From contig CAZYIE010000021.1 in assembly GCA_964646755.1 (NCBI GenBank), positions 1 to 58,543 on the forward strand: 58,543 nucleotides of DNA, read 5' to 3'. A program made the position numbers and the translations under genes. The stretch's first letter is position 1. Each line of letters opens with the position of its first letter. The notes under the pieces were generated by a model. That model was not told the origin of the DNA and did no database searches. It saw only the letters and a program-made list of their open reading frames with translations. Source of the stretch: MVRV01 sp964646755. GTDB lineage: Bacteria; Desulfobacterota; Syntrophia; Syntrophales; Smithellaceae. Positions 8,382-17,598 of this stretch are shown piece after piece.

Positions 8382-10452
8382 TATGGTTGAAAGTTCTGAA
8401 ACGACAGACTTAACGCTCTTTGTCCGCACTTCCGGCGAAGAGATCGCCCACTGGAACCGCCAGCGCATTGTCGATGCACTCGTGCGGGAAGCGGAAATTG
8501 ACTATGAGCTCGCTTCTGAAATATCAAAAGAAGTAGAGAAACAGATTTTTTCTTCCAGTATCGGAATACTCACAACTGCCCTGATTCGCGAACTGGTTAA
8601 TGCGAGGCTCATTGAAAGGGGGCTGGAAAAGGAACGCCGGCTCCACGGCCGGCTCGGTTTTCCCCTTTATGATGTTCGCCAGTTAATTCTGCATCAAAAT
8701 AATGAAAATGCCAATATTCCTCATTCTCCCGAGGGTACTAATCTGCTTTTTGCCGAAGGAATTAAAAAGGAATTTTCACTTTATGATGTATTTTCTCCGG
8801 ATGTAGGTGAAGCGCATGCCGCAGGTGATATCCACATTCATGGGTTGGGCTACATTGATCGTCCTTATAGCTGCTGCCAATCTTTGGAATATCTGAAGAT
8901 GAATGGATTAAAGTTGCCGCAGGCGATCAATTCGGCGAAACCTGCCAAACATGCCGAAGTGTTGCTGGCGCATATGGTTCGTTTCAGCGCTATCCTGCAG
9001 GGTCATTTTACCGGGACAATAAGTTGGGATGCTCTCAATATTTCTTTTGCACCTTACCTGGGAGGCATGACCGACAAAGAGGTCCGGCAGTTTGCCCAAA
9101 TGCTGATCTATGATTTTTCCCAGTTGACTGCCACGCGCGGCGGACAGGCCCTCTATACGGATATTCATCTTTATTGTGAGGTGCCGGATAATTGGGCAAA
9201 ACTTCCCGCCATTGGTTCCGGAGGAGAACTTACCGGAAAAAATTATGGCGACTTCGCTCCTGATGTCCTACGTTTTACCCGGGCTATTATGGAAGTGTTT
9301 AAAAAAGGTGATGCGACTGGGAAACCATTCATCTTGCCGCGGCCACTATTGCATATAACGGAATCTTTTCTGCAGACGAAAGCCTCTTTAGAACTTCTGG
9401 AGCTGGCCTGCGAAGTTGCTAGTCTTAAAGGGAATATCTGTTTTGTGTTTGATCGTGCTGAAGATGCCCGTTCTTTTGTTTGTTGTAAGTCAGGTAGTAA
9501 GTATAGTGCCGATTGTAATTTGGAATCGGACAAACCCTGGCTGATAAGAACCGCAGCTATCCAGAGCGTTACCTTGAATTTGCCGCGCATCGCTTATAAG
9601 GCTGCTGGAGATGAAAAAAAGTTGTGGGCTAACCTTCAGGAAGTTACCGCTAAGGCAGTGGAGGCGCATATTCAGAAAAAAGATTTTTTAGAGAAACTTC
9701 TCTCCTATGCCGATTCTGGACCGCTTGCTGCGCTGGCGATGAACAATGATGGTTTCCCCTATTTGAGAATGAACCGGGCGTTTTACATTGTCGGCCTTGC
9801 AGGTCTCAATGAGCTGGTGCAAATCCATCTGGGCAAACAATTACATGAAACGCCGGAAGCACTGGCGTTTGGCTTAAAAGTTGTTGAATATCTGCAAAGC
9901 GAAGTTCGGCGCTGGAGCGGGGATGCCGCTATGGAATTCGTGCTGGAGCAGTCACCTGCGGAAACGACGGCTTACCGTTTTGCAAGGCTGGATTTAAAAT
10001 ATTATTCGCCGGTTGCCGGCCGCTATGTGAAAGGCAATATTTCCGAAGGGGCAATTTATTACACCAACTCCACGCATCTGAACGTTGCAGCGGAAATAAC
10101 GCCTGCGCAAAGAGTATATCAGGAAGGTCTTTTCCATAAGTATCTGGAAGGGGAGGTCATCACGCATTTGCAACTGGGCAGTTTTAATCCTGCTAAAGAG
10201 GAACTCTGCCGGTTTGTGAAAGATGTGTTTTATGTATCAGCCGATAAGCAAATTGATTTTACACCGGAATTTACTTCCTGTGCCTCCTGCGGCAAGACAG
10301 TGCCTGGTTTGAACGAAAATTGCACTTATTGCGGATCAACTGAAGTTGAAGGCATTGCCCGGCTCACCAAATACTACAGCAAAATATCCGGTTGGAACAA
10401 AGGCAAACTGGCGGAGCTGAAAAACAGAAAAGTGAATAATAATTTCAACTAA
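8374..10452 (+). CDS. nrdD: Anaerobic ribonucleoside-triphosphate reductase homologue (NrdD) lacking the radical glycine
   Basis: About 692 residues. An ATP-cone (about 5-95) precedes the class III reductase barrel: DVGEAHAAGDIHIHGLGYIDRPYSCC, TRGGQALYTDIHL, FVCCKSG (candidate finger-loop Cys), LNLPRIAYK and YYTNSTHLNV. The C-terminal zinc site is CASC...CTYC. In the family the next segment reads like RITGYY...WNKGK, where Gly carries the radical. Here it is RLTKYYSKISGWNKGK, with Lys codon AAA at 10369-10371. All else is well conserved. ATG 8374 and ATG 8383 are both possible starts, overlapping or abutting the HD gene's stop. No nrdG activase gene is nearby. Whether it is active, or helped by a separate glycyl-radical protein, is open. 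Confidence 0.85.
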   Translation: MFDMVESSETTDLTLFVRTSGEEIAHWNRQRIVDALVREAEIDYELASEISKEVEKQIFSSSIGILTTALIRELVNARLIERGLEKERRLHGRLGFPLYDVRQLILHQNNENANIPHSPEGTNLLFAEGIKKEFSLYDVFSPDVGEAHAAGDIHIHGLGYIDRPYSCCQSLEYLKMNGLKLPQAINSAKPAKHAEVLLAHMVRFSAILQGHFTGTISWDALNISFAPYLGGMTDKEVRQFAQMLIYDFSQLTATRGGQALYTDIHLYCEVPDNWAKLPAIGSGGELTGKNYGDFAPDVLRFTRAIMEVFKKGDATGKPFILPRPLLHITESFLQTKASLELLELACEVASLKGNICFVFDRAEDARSFVCCKSGSKYSADCNLESDKPWLIRTAAIQSVTLNLPRIAYKAAGDEKKLWANLQEVTAKAVEAHIQKKDFLEKLLSYADSGPLAALAMNNDGFPYLRMNRAFYIVGLAGLNELVQIHLGKQLHETPEALAFGLKVVEYLQSEVRRWSGDAAMEFVLEQSPAETTAYRFARLDLKYYSPVAGRYVKGNISEGAIYYTNSTHLNVAAEITPAQRVYQEGLFHKYLEGEVITHLQLGSFNPAKEELCRFVKDVFYVSADKQIDFTPEFTSCASCGKTVPGLNENCTYCGSTEVEGIARLTKYYSKISGWNKGKLAELKNRKVNNNFN

Positions 10453-10545
10453 TGGAGCGCAGGGAATTTTGTCATTTCCCTCTTCACGGAAATTAGGCAT
10501 TTTATAGAATAAAGGCGGCAGCAGAAAAAAAGGAGGTAAAGAAAT

Positions 10546-12801
10546 TTGGAACATATCCGTATGCTGCTGGATATCGGAGAACTGAACTGGGTTTTTAAAG
10601 ACAGCGCAGATACAGAGACTTTGCTGCAAAATCTTGTCAAAATGGTTGCCCGGCATATGAAAGCCGATGTCTGCTCCATTTATTTTTTTGATGAAAAAAA
10701 ACAGGAGCTGATATTGCGCGCCAACGTCGGCTTGAAACCGGATTCCATAGGAAAAATCAAAATGAAACTCGGCGAAGGAATTGCCGGTGCCTGTCTGAAA
10801 AACCTCGAACCGATCTGTACCGGGAATATCCTTGTCCATCCTGATTTCAAGCATTTTCCCGGAATAAACGAAGAGCTATATAAAGCGTTTCTGGCCGAGC
10901 CGATAATCAGCAAGACCTCAAGGGTGGGAGTCCTGGTTCTGCAAAGAAAAGAAGCGAACACTTTTTCAGAAGACGATGTGCTGGCATTGCGGATCATAAC
11001 TTCGCAGCTTGCTGCTCTGATTGAAAACGCGAAGCTTCTGACTTCAATGAATTCGTATATAAAACAAATCGCCGACGTTGAATCTAAGTCTCAATTGGCA
11101 GCTAAATTCATAAAAGGAAAGCCTGCCTCGCGCGGTTACGTTTATGCGAAGATTGCGGTCTTTGAAGACAGCAAATCTTTTGATGATCTGGGGAAAATGT
11201 CTTTTGAAAAACGCACTATCGGCGATTTTATCCGCGCGCTGCAATTAACAGAACAGCAGATAGAGCTTCTGCAAAAAAAAGTGGAGAAGAATCTTACTGA
11301 CGCAGCGTCCATGATTTTTACTTCCCATTTGCTGATATTAAAAGATAAAACATTTATTAACGGCATTATTGGTGAGATCAATAAAGGCAAGAATCCTCCC
11401 GACGCCGTAATATCAATCACAAATAAATATATCCATGTTTTTCTGGCCAGTAACAATGAGTATATAAGAGAAAAAGCAAAAGATATAGAAGATCTGTCAG
11501 TCCGCATCATTACGAATCTGGTAAGAGATAAAATAAAACTGCCAGGTGTGAAAAATAGAATAGTCATAGCGCGTGAATTTTATCCATCCGATGTATTGAG
11601 ACTTTCATCAGAACAAATTAAAGGCGCTGTGCTGATCAGCGGAGGTGTTACATCGCATGTGTCCGTCCTTGCCCGAACTCTTAACATGCCTATAGTAATA
11701 GCAAATGAGCCGGCCTTGCTCAGCATTAACAGGGACGCGAAGATTTTGCTGGATGCGGAAATCGGGAACATCTACATAAATCCTAAGCAGGACATTTTAA
11801 AGGAATTTGCCGACAGGCTCAAAAGAAAAGCTAAAAAACCACCGGCAGCAATGATGCCCGTGACAAAAACAAAAGACGGCCTGAGGATCCAGTTGATGGC
11901 CAATGTCAACCTGTTGAAGGATGTTGATACGTTAAAAGAACTTGCTTGCGATGGTATAGGCCTTTACCGCTCGGAGTTCCCTTTTTTGATTCGCAGCAAT
12001 TTCCCTTCGGAAGAAGAACAGTTCTTTGTTTACAAAAAGCTTATGGAAGGCATGCCGGGCAAAGAAATTACCTTCCGCACACTGGATGTCGGAGGTGATA
12101 AAATTCTGTCATATTCCCAGAAAACAAAAAAAGATAACCCCGTTCTGGGATTGCGCTCGATAAGATTTTCCTTGGCCAACAGGGGAATATTCGCCGAGCA
12201 GATAAGGGCGATACTCCGTGCCGGTTATAAAGCCAATCTTCGTATTATGTTTCCAATGATTTCTTCGCTGGAAGAGTTTATTGCGGCGAAAGAAGTAGTC
12301 GGACAGTGCGCCACTGATTTGAAAAGCAAAGGCATACCTCACAATGGTGCACCGCAAATAGGTATGATGGTGGAAATCCCCGCGGCTATTGAAATTATCT
12401 CCGAGTTTTCCGGTATTGCCGATTTTTTTTCCATCGGGACAAATGACCTTATTCAATATATGCTGGCGGCTGACAGAAACAATGAAGAGGTAGCCGAGTA
12501 TTATCTGCCACATCATCCTGCCGTTTTAAGGGCGATCAAGAAGGTTGCCGTAGCAGCACAGTCCGCAAAAATTGACGTTTCCGTGTGCGGTGATATGGCT
12601 CATTCCGCCGCTTATATTAAATTCCTGATCGGGGTGGGAATAAGAAAGATCAGTATGAACCCGGAATACTTAGACGAAAATCAGAAAATTATCGCAGTGC
12701 TGAACGCGAAGAAATGTCGGCAGATGGCTGAAGAAATTGTCTATCTTTCCCGCTTAGAGGATATTCAAAAAGAGCTTTGGCCGGATGGACCAATGAAATA
12801 G
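10546..12801 (+). CDS. ptsP: Phosphoenolpyruvate-protein phosphotransferase PtsP (EI-Ntr)
   Basis: A 751-residue nitrogen-PTS enzyme I. An N-terminal GAF domain (about 15-165) is followed by the full EI module. The phosphorylatable His is in GGVTSHVSVLAR (about residue 370). The PEP-binding barrel includes RSEFPFL, VEIPAAIEII, DFFSIGTNDLIQYMLAADR and the active-site Cys in VSVCGDMA. It transfers phosphate from PEP to NPr and is generally regulatory rather than sugar-transporting. The start is TTG 10546, with AGGAGG 9 nt upstream. No NPr or EIIA gene is in the window. Confidence 0.93.
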   Translation: MEHIRMLLDIGELNWVFKDSADTETLLQNLVKMVARHMKADVCSIYFFDEKKQELILRANVGLKPDSIGKIKMKLGEGIAGACLKNLEPICTGNILVHPDFKHFPGINEELYKAFLAEPIISKTSRVGVLVLQRKEANTFSEDDVLALRIITSQLAALIENAKLLTSMNSYIKQIADVESKSQLAAKFIKGKPASRGYVYAKIAVFEDSKSFDDLGKMSFEKRTIGDFIRALQLTEQQIELLQKKVEKNLTDAASMIFTSHLLILKDKTFINGIIGEINKGKNPPDAVISITNKYIHVFLASNNEYIREKAKDIEDLSVRIITNLVRDKIKLPGVKNRIVIAREFYPSDVLRLSSEQIKGAVLISGGVTSHVSVLARTLNMPIVIANEPALLSINRDAKILLDAEIGNIYINPKQDILKEFADRLKRKAKKPPAAMMPVTKTKDGLRIQLMANVNLLKDVDTLKELACDGIGLYRSEFPFLIRSNFPSEEEQFFVYKKLMEGMPGKEITFRTLDVGGDKILSYSQKTKKDNPVLGLRSIRFSLANRGIFAEQIRAILRAGYKANLRIMFPMISSLEEFIAAKEVVGQCATDLKSKGIPHNGAPQIGMMVEIPAAIEIISEFSGIADFFSIGTNDLIQYMLAADRNNEEVAEYYLPHHPAVLRAIKKVAVAAQSAKIDVSVCGDMAHSAAYIKFLIGVGIRKISMNPEYLDENQKIIAVLNAKKCRQMAEEIVYLSRLEDIQKELWPDGPMK

Positions 12802-12807
12802 AAATAT

Positions 12808-13692
12808 CTATAATCCCGATATTATTGCCAGCCCGCAGATAAAGTAAAATGCCCGCACATATTTGCCGTATTGATCAAGCAAAACCCAATTTTCCGTTCT
12901 TTTGATAATTCCGTCAAGTTTTATAACCGGCGGTAGACTCAGCAGGAAGCTGAAGCTCCACCAGGAAAGGAGCCCGGAGACAATGAGCAGAAAAATACTC
13001 ATGTAAATCATGAAGAAAAATAGCCCAAGCATACGATAAGCGCCCTTTTGCCCCAGTCTCACGGCCAGTGTAAATTTGTGTGCCTGGTAATCTGTGATCA
13101 TGTCCGGCAGACTTTGATAGTAGAGGATTAATGCCACCATGAGCCCCACCGGAAGGGAGACAAAAAAAGGTGTCCAGCTTAAATGTCCGGCGATGACCCA
13201 GTAAGTACCGATGACCATTATTGGCCCCATATTTATTCCTACGAAAAGTTCTCCCAACCCATGATAACCATAACGGATGGGCGGAGCCACATAAAAGTAA
13301 CTGCTGAAGGCCGCAAATAAGATAGGCAGCGACAGAAGGTACAGACGGAAATAAAAAATTATAAATAGGGCAATAATGAAGGCAATAATGTAGAGGGCAA
13401 TGATAACTTTCAATATTGTCTGCGGAGCTATTTTTCCTTCCTGGATAACCCTTGATCCTCCTATAGCTTCGCCTGCATCGGTACCGACAGCGTGTTCAAA
13501 ATAGTCGTTGGCGAGATTTGCAATCAGGTGCACAATCAGCGAACCCGCAAGCACCAGGAGAAATCTGCCCGGGTGAATTTGGCCTTCTTCTTTAATAGCC
13601 AGAAACCACCCGATAAAAAGAGGAATAAAAGTGGCAACGAAAAAATGGATACGGCTGGCCTGAATCCATGCCTGTATTTTATTATTAATCAC
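12808..13692 (-). CDS. menA: UbiA-family prenyltransferase, MenA-like (menaquinone synthesis)
   Basis: A 294-residue, multi-span membrane prenyltransferase. The first Asp-rich site is ANDYFEHAVGTDA and the second is LPDMITDYQAHKFTLAVRLG, which together bind the prenyl diphosphate through magnesium. It would attach the polyprenyl tail to a naphthoate precursor. Without other men or mqn genes in the window, MenA cannot be told from the futalosine-pathway counterpart MqnP. It overlaps ubiE/menG by 4 bp and is the last gene of a five-gene minus-strand operon. The menA call fits because the methyltransferase that acts next is adjacent. Confidence 0.85.
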   Translation of the reverse strand: MINNKIQAWIQASRIHFFVATFIPLFIGWFLAIKEEGQIHPGRFLLVLAGSLIVHLIANLANDYFEHAVGTDAGEAIGGSRVIQEGKIAPQTILKVIIALYIIAFIIALFIIFYFRLYLLSLPILFAAFSSYFYVAPPIRYGYHGLGELFVGINMGPIMVIGTYWVIAGHLSWTPFFVSLPVGLMVALILYYQSLPDMITDYQAHKFTLAVRLGQKGAYRMLGLFFFMIYMSIFLLIVSGLLSWWSFSFLLSLPPVIKLDGIIKRTENWVLLDQYGKYVRAFYFICGLAIISGL

Positions 13693-14453
13693 GGCAGCTC
13701 CATTTGTGGTTTTTCTCCGATATAGAGATAGGTGATCCCGAACGTGAGCGGATATTTTTTAATAGGCATCATGCCACTGTCTTCCATCAGCCTAGCAAAA
13801 GCCGCAGGGGTGGGGAAATTCATGATGGAATCAGCCAGGTAATGATAGGCGGCAGGGTTCGTCGAAAAAAATCTCGCAAACAGGGGAAGCAGGTAGTTCA
13901 AATAAACATAGTAAAGAAATTTAAAGAGACGGTTTTTGATAAAGGTCATCTCCAGTACCATTACCTGTCCACCCGGCACGGTGACACGCACCATTTCTTT
14001 TAAAGCTTGTACCCTGTCTGGAATATTTCTTATTCCGAAAGCAATCGCCGTAACGGCAAAAGTATTATCATTAAAAGGTAATTTCAACGCATCGGCCTGC
14101 AGGATATTAATTGAGTCGGTAAGGTCCCTTTGAGCAACTTTATTTTTCCCCACTTGCACCATTTCCGCAACAAAGTCGACACCCGTGACCTGGATTTCGG
14201 GATAGTGAAGAGCCGCCCCAATGGATAGGTCCCCCGTTCCGCAGGCGACATCAAGAAACTTGTTGGTTGGGAAAAAATTCATTTTTTTGATTGCAAAACG
14301 GCGCCAGGCGATATCACGCCTGAGGCTCAGCAGATGATTCAAAAAATCATACTTGCCGGGAATTGTGGAAAATATTTCTTTGACAATGGCAACACGCTGG
14401 CGATCACTGACGGTGCTTACCTGCGGGTATTTGTGTTTTGTTGGGCTTTCCAT
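13689..14453 (-). CDS. ubiE: Demethylmenaquinone methyltransferase (UbiE/MenG)
   Basis: A 254-residue class I SAM-dependent methyltransferase. UbiE features are FSTIPGKYDFLNHLLSLRRD near residue 28, SAM motif I FLDVACGTGDLS near 67, and the conserved AFGIRNIPDR (about 138-147). It performs the final C-methylation of demethylmenaquinone. It overlaps menA by 4 bp and the upstream ABC permease gene by 37 bp, so its translation is probably coupled to both. Confidence 0.92.
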   Translation of the reverse strand: MESPTKHKYPQVSTVSDRQRVAIVKEIFSTIPGKYDFLNHLLSLRRDIAWRRFAIKKMNFFPTNKFLDVACGTGDLSIGAALHYPEIQVTGVDFVAEMVQVGKNKVAQRDLTDSINILQADALKLPFNDNTFAVTAIAFGIRNIPDRVQALKEMVRVTVPGGQVMVLEMTFIKNRLFKFLYYVYLNYLLPLFARFFSTNPAAYHYLADSIMNFPTPAAFARLMEDSGMMPIKKYPLTFGITYLYIGEKPQMELP

Positions 14454-15187
14454 TTACTAAAATTCCTTTCCAGAAGATCGAAGAACTCATACAGCATAAT
14501 ACCGATTGTCGAAAGAGCTATAATTCCCACGAACATGGTTGCGTAATCCGCCCGGCCCCAAGAATCAATGATATACGCTCCGAGCCCACGGCTAGTGGCG
14601 ATGGATTCAACAAAAAATAGAACGGCAACAGCAGTTCCGGTACCTATCCGTAGTGAGGTGAAAACGCCGGGAAGGCTTACCGGCCAGACAACATGAAGAT
14701 AATAATCCCAGTGTGTTCCACCCAGTGATTGGAAGGACAGGGTTATTTCTTTAGTGATTTTACGGGCGCTGTCGCGCGTTGTGATCAGCAACTGAAAGAA
14801 AACTATCATGGTCAGCAATACAATCTTCCCGGTATCGCCCAGGCCGAAGATAACAAATATAATGGGCATCAGGACGATTTTAGGTATAGGATAGCCCAGG
14901 TAAATAAGTGGCGCAAAAAGGTTGTCGAGTTTCGGATTACTGCCCAGAACCAGTCCAGCCGGAACGGCCAGGATAAACGCAATAACAAGGCCGGCCAACA
15001 GTCTGAAGAGGCTTGCTTCTACATGCAGCCAGAAATCTGCTGTGCCAATTTCCTGAAAACCGCGGAGAAATACAACAAATGGATCAGGAAGAAGATTGCT
15101 GCCCAGAACTAGGGAAAGAACATACCAGAGGACATAGATGAGAATAATTGTGGCACTATATGTAATAATCTGCCGTTTACTTCTCAT
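14417..15187 (-). CDS. ABC transporter permease, SsuC/TauC family
   Basis: A 256-residue inner-membrane permease with about six hydrophobic helices. The EAA loop that contacts the ATPase is SLGGTHWDYYLHVVWP followed by GVFTSLRIGTGTA. The family exports nothing; it imports nitrate, sulfonates, taurine or thiamine-precursor-type ligands. It overlaps the ATPase gene by 4 bp and the downstream ubiE by 37 bp. The substrate is unknown. Confidence 0.88.
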   Translation of the reverse strand: MRSKRQIITYSATIILIYVLWYVLSLVLGSNLLPDPFVVFLRGFQEIGTADFWLHVEASLFRLLAGLVIAFILAVPAGLVLGSNPKLDNLFAPLIYLGYPIPKIVLMPIIFVIFGLGDTGKIVLLTMIVFFQLLITTRDSARKITKEITLSFQSLGGTHWDYYLHVVWPVSLPGVFTSLRIGTGTAVAVLFFVESIATSRGLGAYIIDSWGRADYATMFVGIIALSTIGIMLYEFFDLLERNFSKWKAQQNTNTRR

Positions 15188-15948
15188 AGCATTTCCTCGA
15201 GTATTATACGTAATTTTTTAGTGAGGTCAAAGAACTCAGGCTTATTGCGATAGTCTCTTGCACCCATCCCCGGATTATCGAGAATTGTTTTAATGCTGGG
15301 GGCACCATTGCTGAGGACGATAATCCTTTTCCCGAGAAAAACAGCTTCTTCAATATTATGGGTCACAATAATATAGCTGAAATGGCGCCGTTGGAATAAC
15401 AGCAGCAGTTGATTCTGGAGCCTCTCCCGGGTGACAGTATCAATGGCAGCAAAAGGTTCATCCAGCAAAAGCAGATGGGGATTCAAAAGGAGCGCTCTGG
15501 CTAATGCCACTCTTTGACGTTGCCCGCCGCTTAATTGTGCCGGATAAAGATTATCGAGATCATTAATATCCAGCTCATTTTTTATGGCTTCCAACCAATT
15601 ACCGGAAAAATTAATTTTCTGCAATTTTGCTCCGAGCATGATATTAGCCTTAACTGTTTTCCAGGGGAACAAACCATATTCCTGCAAGACGAGGGCGATA
15701 TCGCGGTTCGGACCGGTGATGATCCGATCCTGAAAACACACAGTTCCTTTTGTGGGGGCAAGGAGTCCCGCAATGGCAAGAATGGCTGTTGTCTTTCCAC
15801 AGCCTGAAGGCCCGACAATGGCAAGGGAGTCGCGAAAAGTCATTTCGAAACTCACTTCCTGCAGAACTTTTTTTGTTTCGTTTTCTGCCGCGAAGGACTT
15901 GTTTAATCCTTCTACCTGCAGAAACTTAAGGTAGGTATCCATCGGCAA
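15184..15948 (-). CDS. ABC transporter ATP-binding protein, SsuB/TauB family
   Basis: A 254-residue cytoplasmic ATPase: Walker A GPSGCGKTT (about 43-51), Q-loop LVLQEYGLFPW, signature LSGGQRQRVALARAL (about 139-153), Walker B LLLLDEPFAAID and H-loop IIVTHNIEEA. It powers the adjacent permease. It overlaps the binding-protein gene by 23 bp and the permease gene by 4 bp. Confidence 0.92.
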   Translation of the reverse strand: MPMDTYLKFLQVEGLNKSFAAENETKKVLQEVSFEMTFRDSLAIVGPSGCGKTTAILAIAGLLAPTKGTVCFQDRIITGPNRDIALVLQEYGLFPWKTVKANIMLGAKLQKINFSGNWLEAIKNELDINDLDNLYPAQLSGGQRQRVALARALLLNPHLLLLDEPFAAIDTVTRERLQNQLLLLFQRRHFSYIIVTHNIEEAVFLGKRIIVLSNGAPSIKTILDNPGMGARDYRNKPEFFDLTKKLRIILEEML

Positions 15949-16894
15949 TTATTTCCTTGTATGTCATTCCTTTTTTGATAATCTGTTTCTCTCGCAACCA
16001 ATTATAGACATCCATAACCTGTTTTTCCGAAGGGATTGTCAATCGCGGAAATTCCGGGATGGGAAATGTGCCTTGCAGCGGCCCCGGAATCCTGCACTCT
16101 TTATTCATAATAGCACGCACTTCCAGGGGATTCTTATTAATATAATCGGCTGCTTTGTTCATCGCGAGATGAAAAGACTTAATTGCCTGCGGGTACATTT
16201 TTAGATATTTATCGCTGAAAACGAGCACAGTGGTAGATAACCCCTGCGCCCTGTCGTCAATAAGAACTTTGGCACCTTTTTTTTCGGCCAGAGTGGCCAA
16301 TGGTTCCGGCAGAAGTGCTGCACTTACCTGATTAGACATAAGCATTTGCAGACGGATGGGGATGTTCTTTATATCGATTAATTTGATATTGTCCTTTATG
16401 AACTTTTGGGATTGTAGAAGACGGACTATAAGATATTCCGGTATCGCATTGGAACTGGTGGCAATACCTTCCCGGGCAACTTCATCCAAGGTTTTGTTTT
16501 TGGATTGAGGGGATGTAAGAACCGCAAACATGCGTTGCTCATTGGATGTTTTAAAATTGGCGGCAACTATTTTTACACCGATACCGTTAGCCTGCAGGAC
16601 AAGAGGAGTCATTATATCGCCGAAATATCCGGCAATCTGACCGGAAGATAGGGCAATATCCTTTTCCATGGCGGAATTAAAAAGGATAATTTCCACCTGG
16701 AGTCCCTGTTCCTTAAACAATCCCTTTTCTGCAGCAACGAAGAGCGGCAGTGATTGGAGAACTGGTATTGTTCCAAATTTTATAACTACCGGTATTGCAG
16801 CCTTTTTCTCAGTTATTTCTTTGGAATAACCGTTTGTCACCATGCCCATAATGCAGACAGCTAAGAGTATTGTCTTAATCTTTAATAATTTCAT
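15926..16894 (-). CDS. Periplasmic substrate-binding protein, NMT1/THI5-like (ABC transporter)
   Basis: About 322 residues. An N-terminal signal peptide (MKLLKIKTILLAVCIMGMV) ends near TNGYS. The mature part opens with IKFGTIPVLQSLPLFVAAEKGLFKEQGL, typical of nitrate/sulfonate/thiamine-precursor binding proteins. ATG 16894 is chosen because AAGGAG lies 6 nt upstream; an in-frame TTG lies at 16915. No lipobox Cys is seen. It is the first gene of an operon running binding protein - ATPase - permease - ubiE - menA. The ligand is unknown; the context suggests a link to quinone metabolism, which is only inference. Confidence 0.85.
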   Translation of the reverse strand: MKLLKIKTILLAVCIMGMVTNGYSKEITEKKAAIPVVIKFGTIPVLQSLPLFVAAEKGLFKEQGLQVEIILFNSAMEKDIALSSGQIAGYFGDIMTPLVLQANGIGVKIVAANFKTSNEQRMFAVLTSPQSKNKTLDEVAREGIATSSNAIPEYLIVRLLQSQKFIKDNIKLIDIKNIPIRLQMLMSNQVSAALLPEPLATLAEKKGAKVLIDDRAQGLSTTVLVFSDKYLKMYPQAIKSFHLAMNKAADYINKNPLEVRAIMNKECRIPGPLQGTFPIPEFPRLTIPSEKQVMDVYNWLREKQIIKKGMTYKEIIADGYLP

Positions 16895-17045
16895 TGTAAT
16901 CTCCTTTTTTGTCAAAGAGCAGGCAGTCTAATGCCCGAAGACATATTTTTCAATGAAATTTAACAAAATCAGGAAAATTGAGGAAATAAAAAAGCCATGA
17001 GGATAGAAAAGTATGAGGCAGTCTGCGCAAGATGGATTTACGATT

Positions 17046-17075
17046 GCCGGCCGTACCGTCGGGAGTGCGGCCGGC
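17046..17075 (-). terminator. GC-rich hairpin after the small heat-shock gene cluster
   Basis: An 8-bp perfect inverted repeat GCCGGCCG...CGGCCGGC with a 14-nt loop lies just downstream of the last sHSP stop on the minus strand. A short T-rich run follows on the plus side only, so its terminator strength is uncertain. Confidence 0.45.
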
Positions 17076-17081
17076 TTTCTA

Positions 17082-17576
17082 TCATGATGATTTGATAGAA
17101 ACTTTGGTTCCTTTTGCTTTGGCTGTTTGGCTTTTCGGGATTGTAATGCTCAGGACGCCGTTTTTAAAACTGGCTTCGGCCTTATCCGCTTCCGCTTCAG
17201 CAGCCAGAGGGATTACGCGGTTAAAAGAGCCGTAAGAACGCTCCATGTAATAATAGTGCTTTCCCTTGTCTTCTTTCTCTTCTTTCTTTTCACCTTTGAT
17301 GGTAACAGCATCATCTGTTACCATTACTTCAATCTCTTTCTCTTCCATTCCAGGGAGCTCGGCTTTGATAAAGAATCCCTTTTCGTTTTCTTTTACATCA
17401 ACCGACGGCGTAAAACTTGCCGGGTGGCTGGTGTAAAATCCATGTGGAGTCATATCAAATCCCCGAAAGAAATCGTCAAACAGACTATTCATCTCCCTCT
17501 GCAAGGAATAGAAGGGATGATTGTCTTCACCTCGTTTTTTTCTGCCTAGGGCAGGCAATAGATTGTTTGCTTTCAT
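17082..17576 (-). CDS. Hsp20 family small heat-shock protein (third of cluster)
   Basis: About 164 residues. An N-terminal arm (REMNSLFDDFFRGFD) is followed by the alpha-crystallin domain from about residue 55 (FTPSVDVKENEKGFFIKAELPGMEEKEIEV), with GVLSITIPKS near the end. It binds unfolding proteins to prevent aggregation. ATG 17576 is chosen because GGAGG lies 8 nt upstream; in-frame codons at 17591 and 17582 are too close to that site. The C-terminal I-x-I anchor appears as ITIPKS/VSIKSS. It is the distal gene of three tandem sHSP genes. Confidence 0.9.
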   Translation of the reverse strand: MKANNLLPALGRKKRGEDNHPFYSLQREMNSLFDDFFRGFDMTPHGFYTSHPASFTPSVDVKENEKGFFIKAELPGMEEKEIEVMVTDDAVTIKGEKKEEKEDKGKHYYYMERSYGSFNRVIPLAAEAEADKAEASFKNGVLSITIPKSQTAKAKGTKVSIKSS

Positions 17577-17598
17577 AATCATTTCCTCCAATGAGACT

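Noticed and set aside
15926..16894. MqnA/MqnD-type menaquinone enzyme (same general fold as binding proteins)
   Set aside because: It has a clear signal peptide and is followed by a matching ATPase and permease, so a transport role is better supported.
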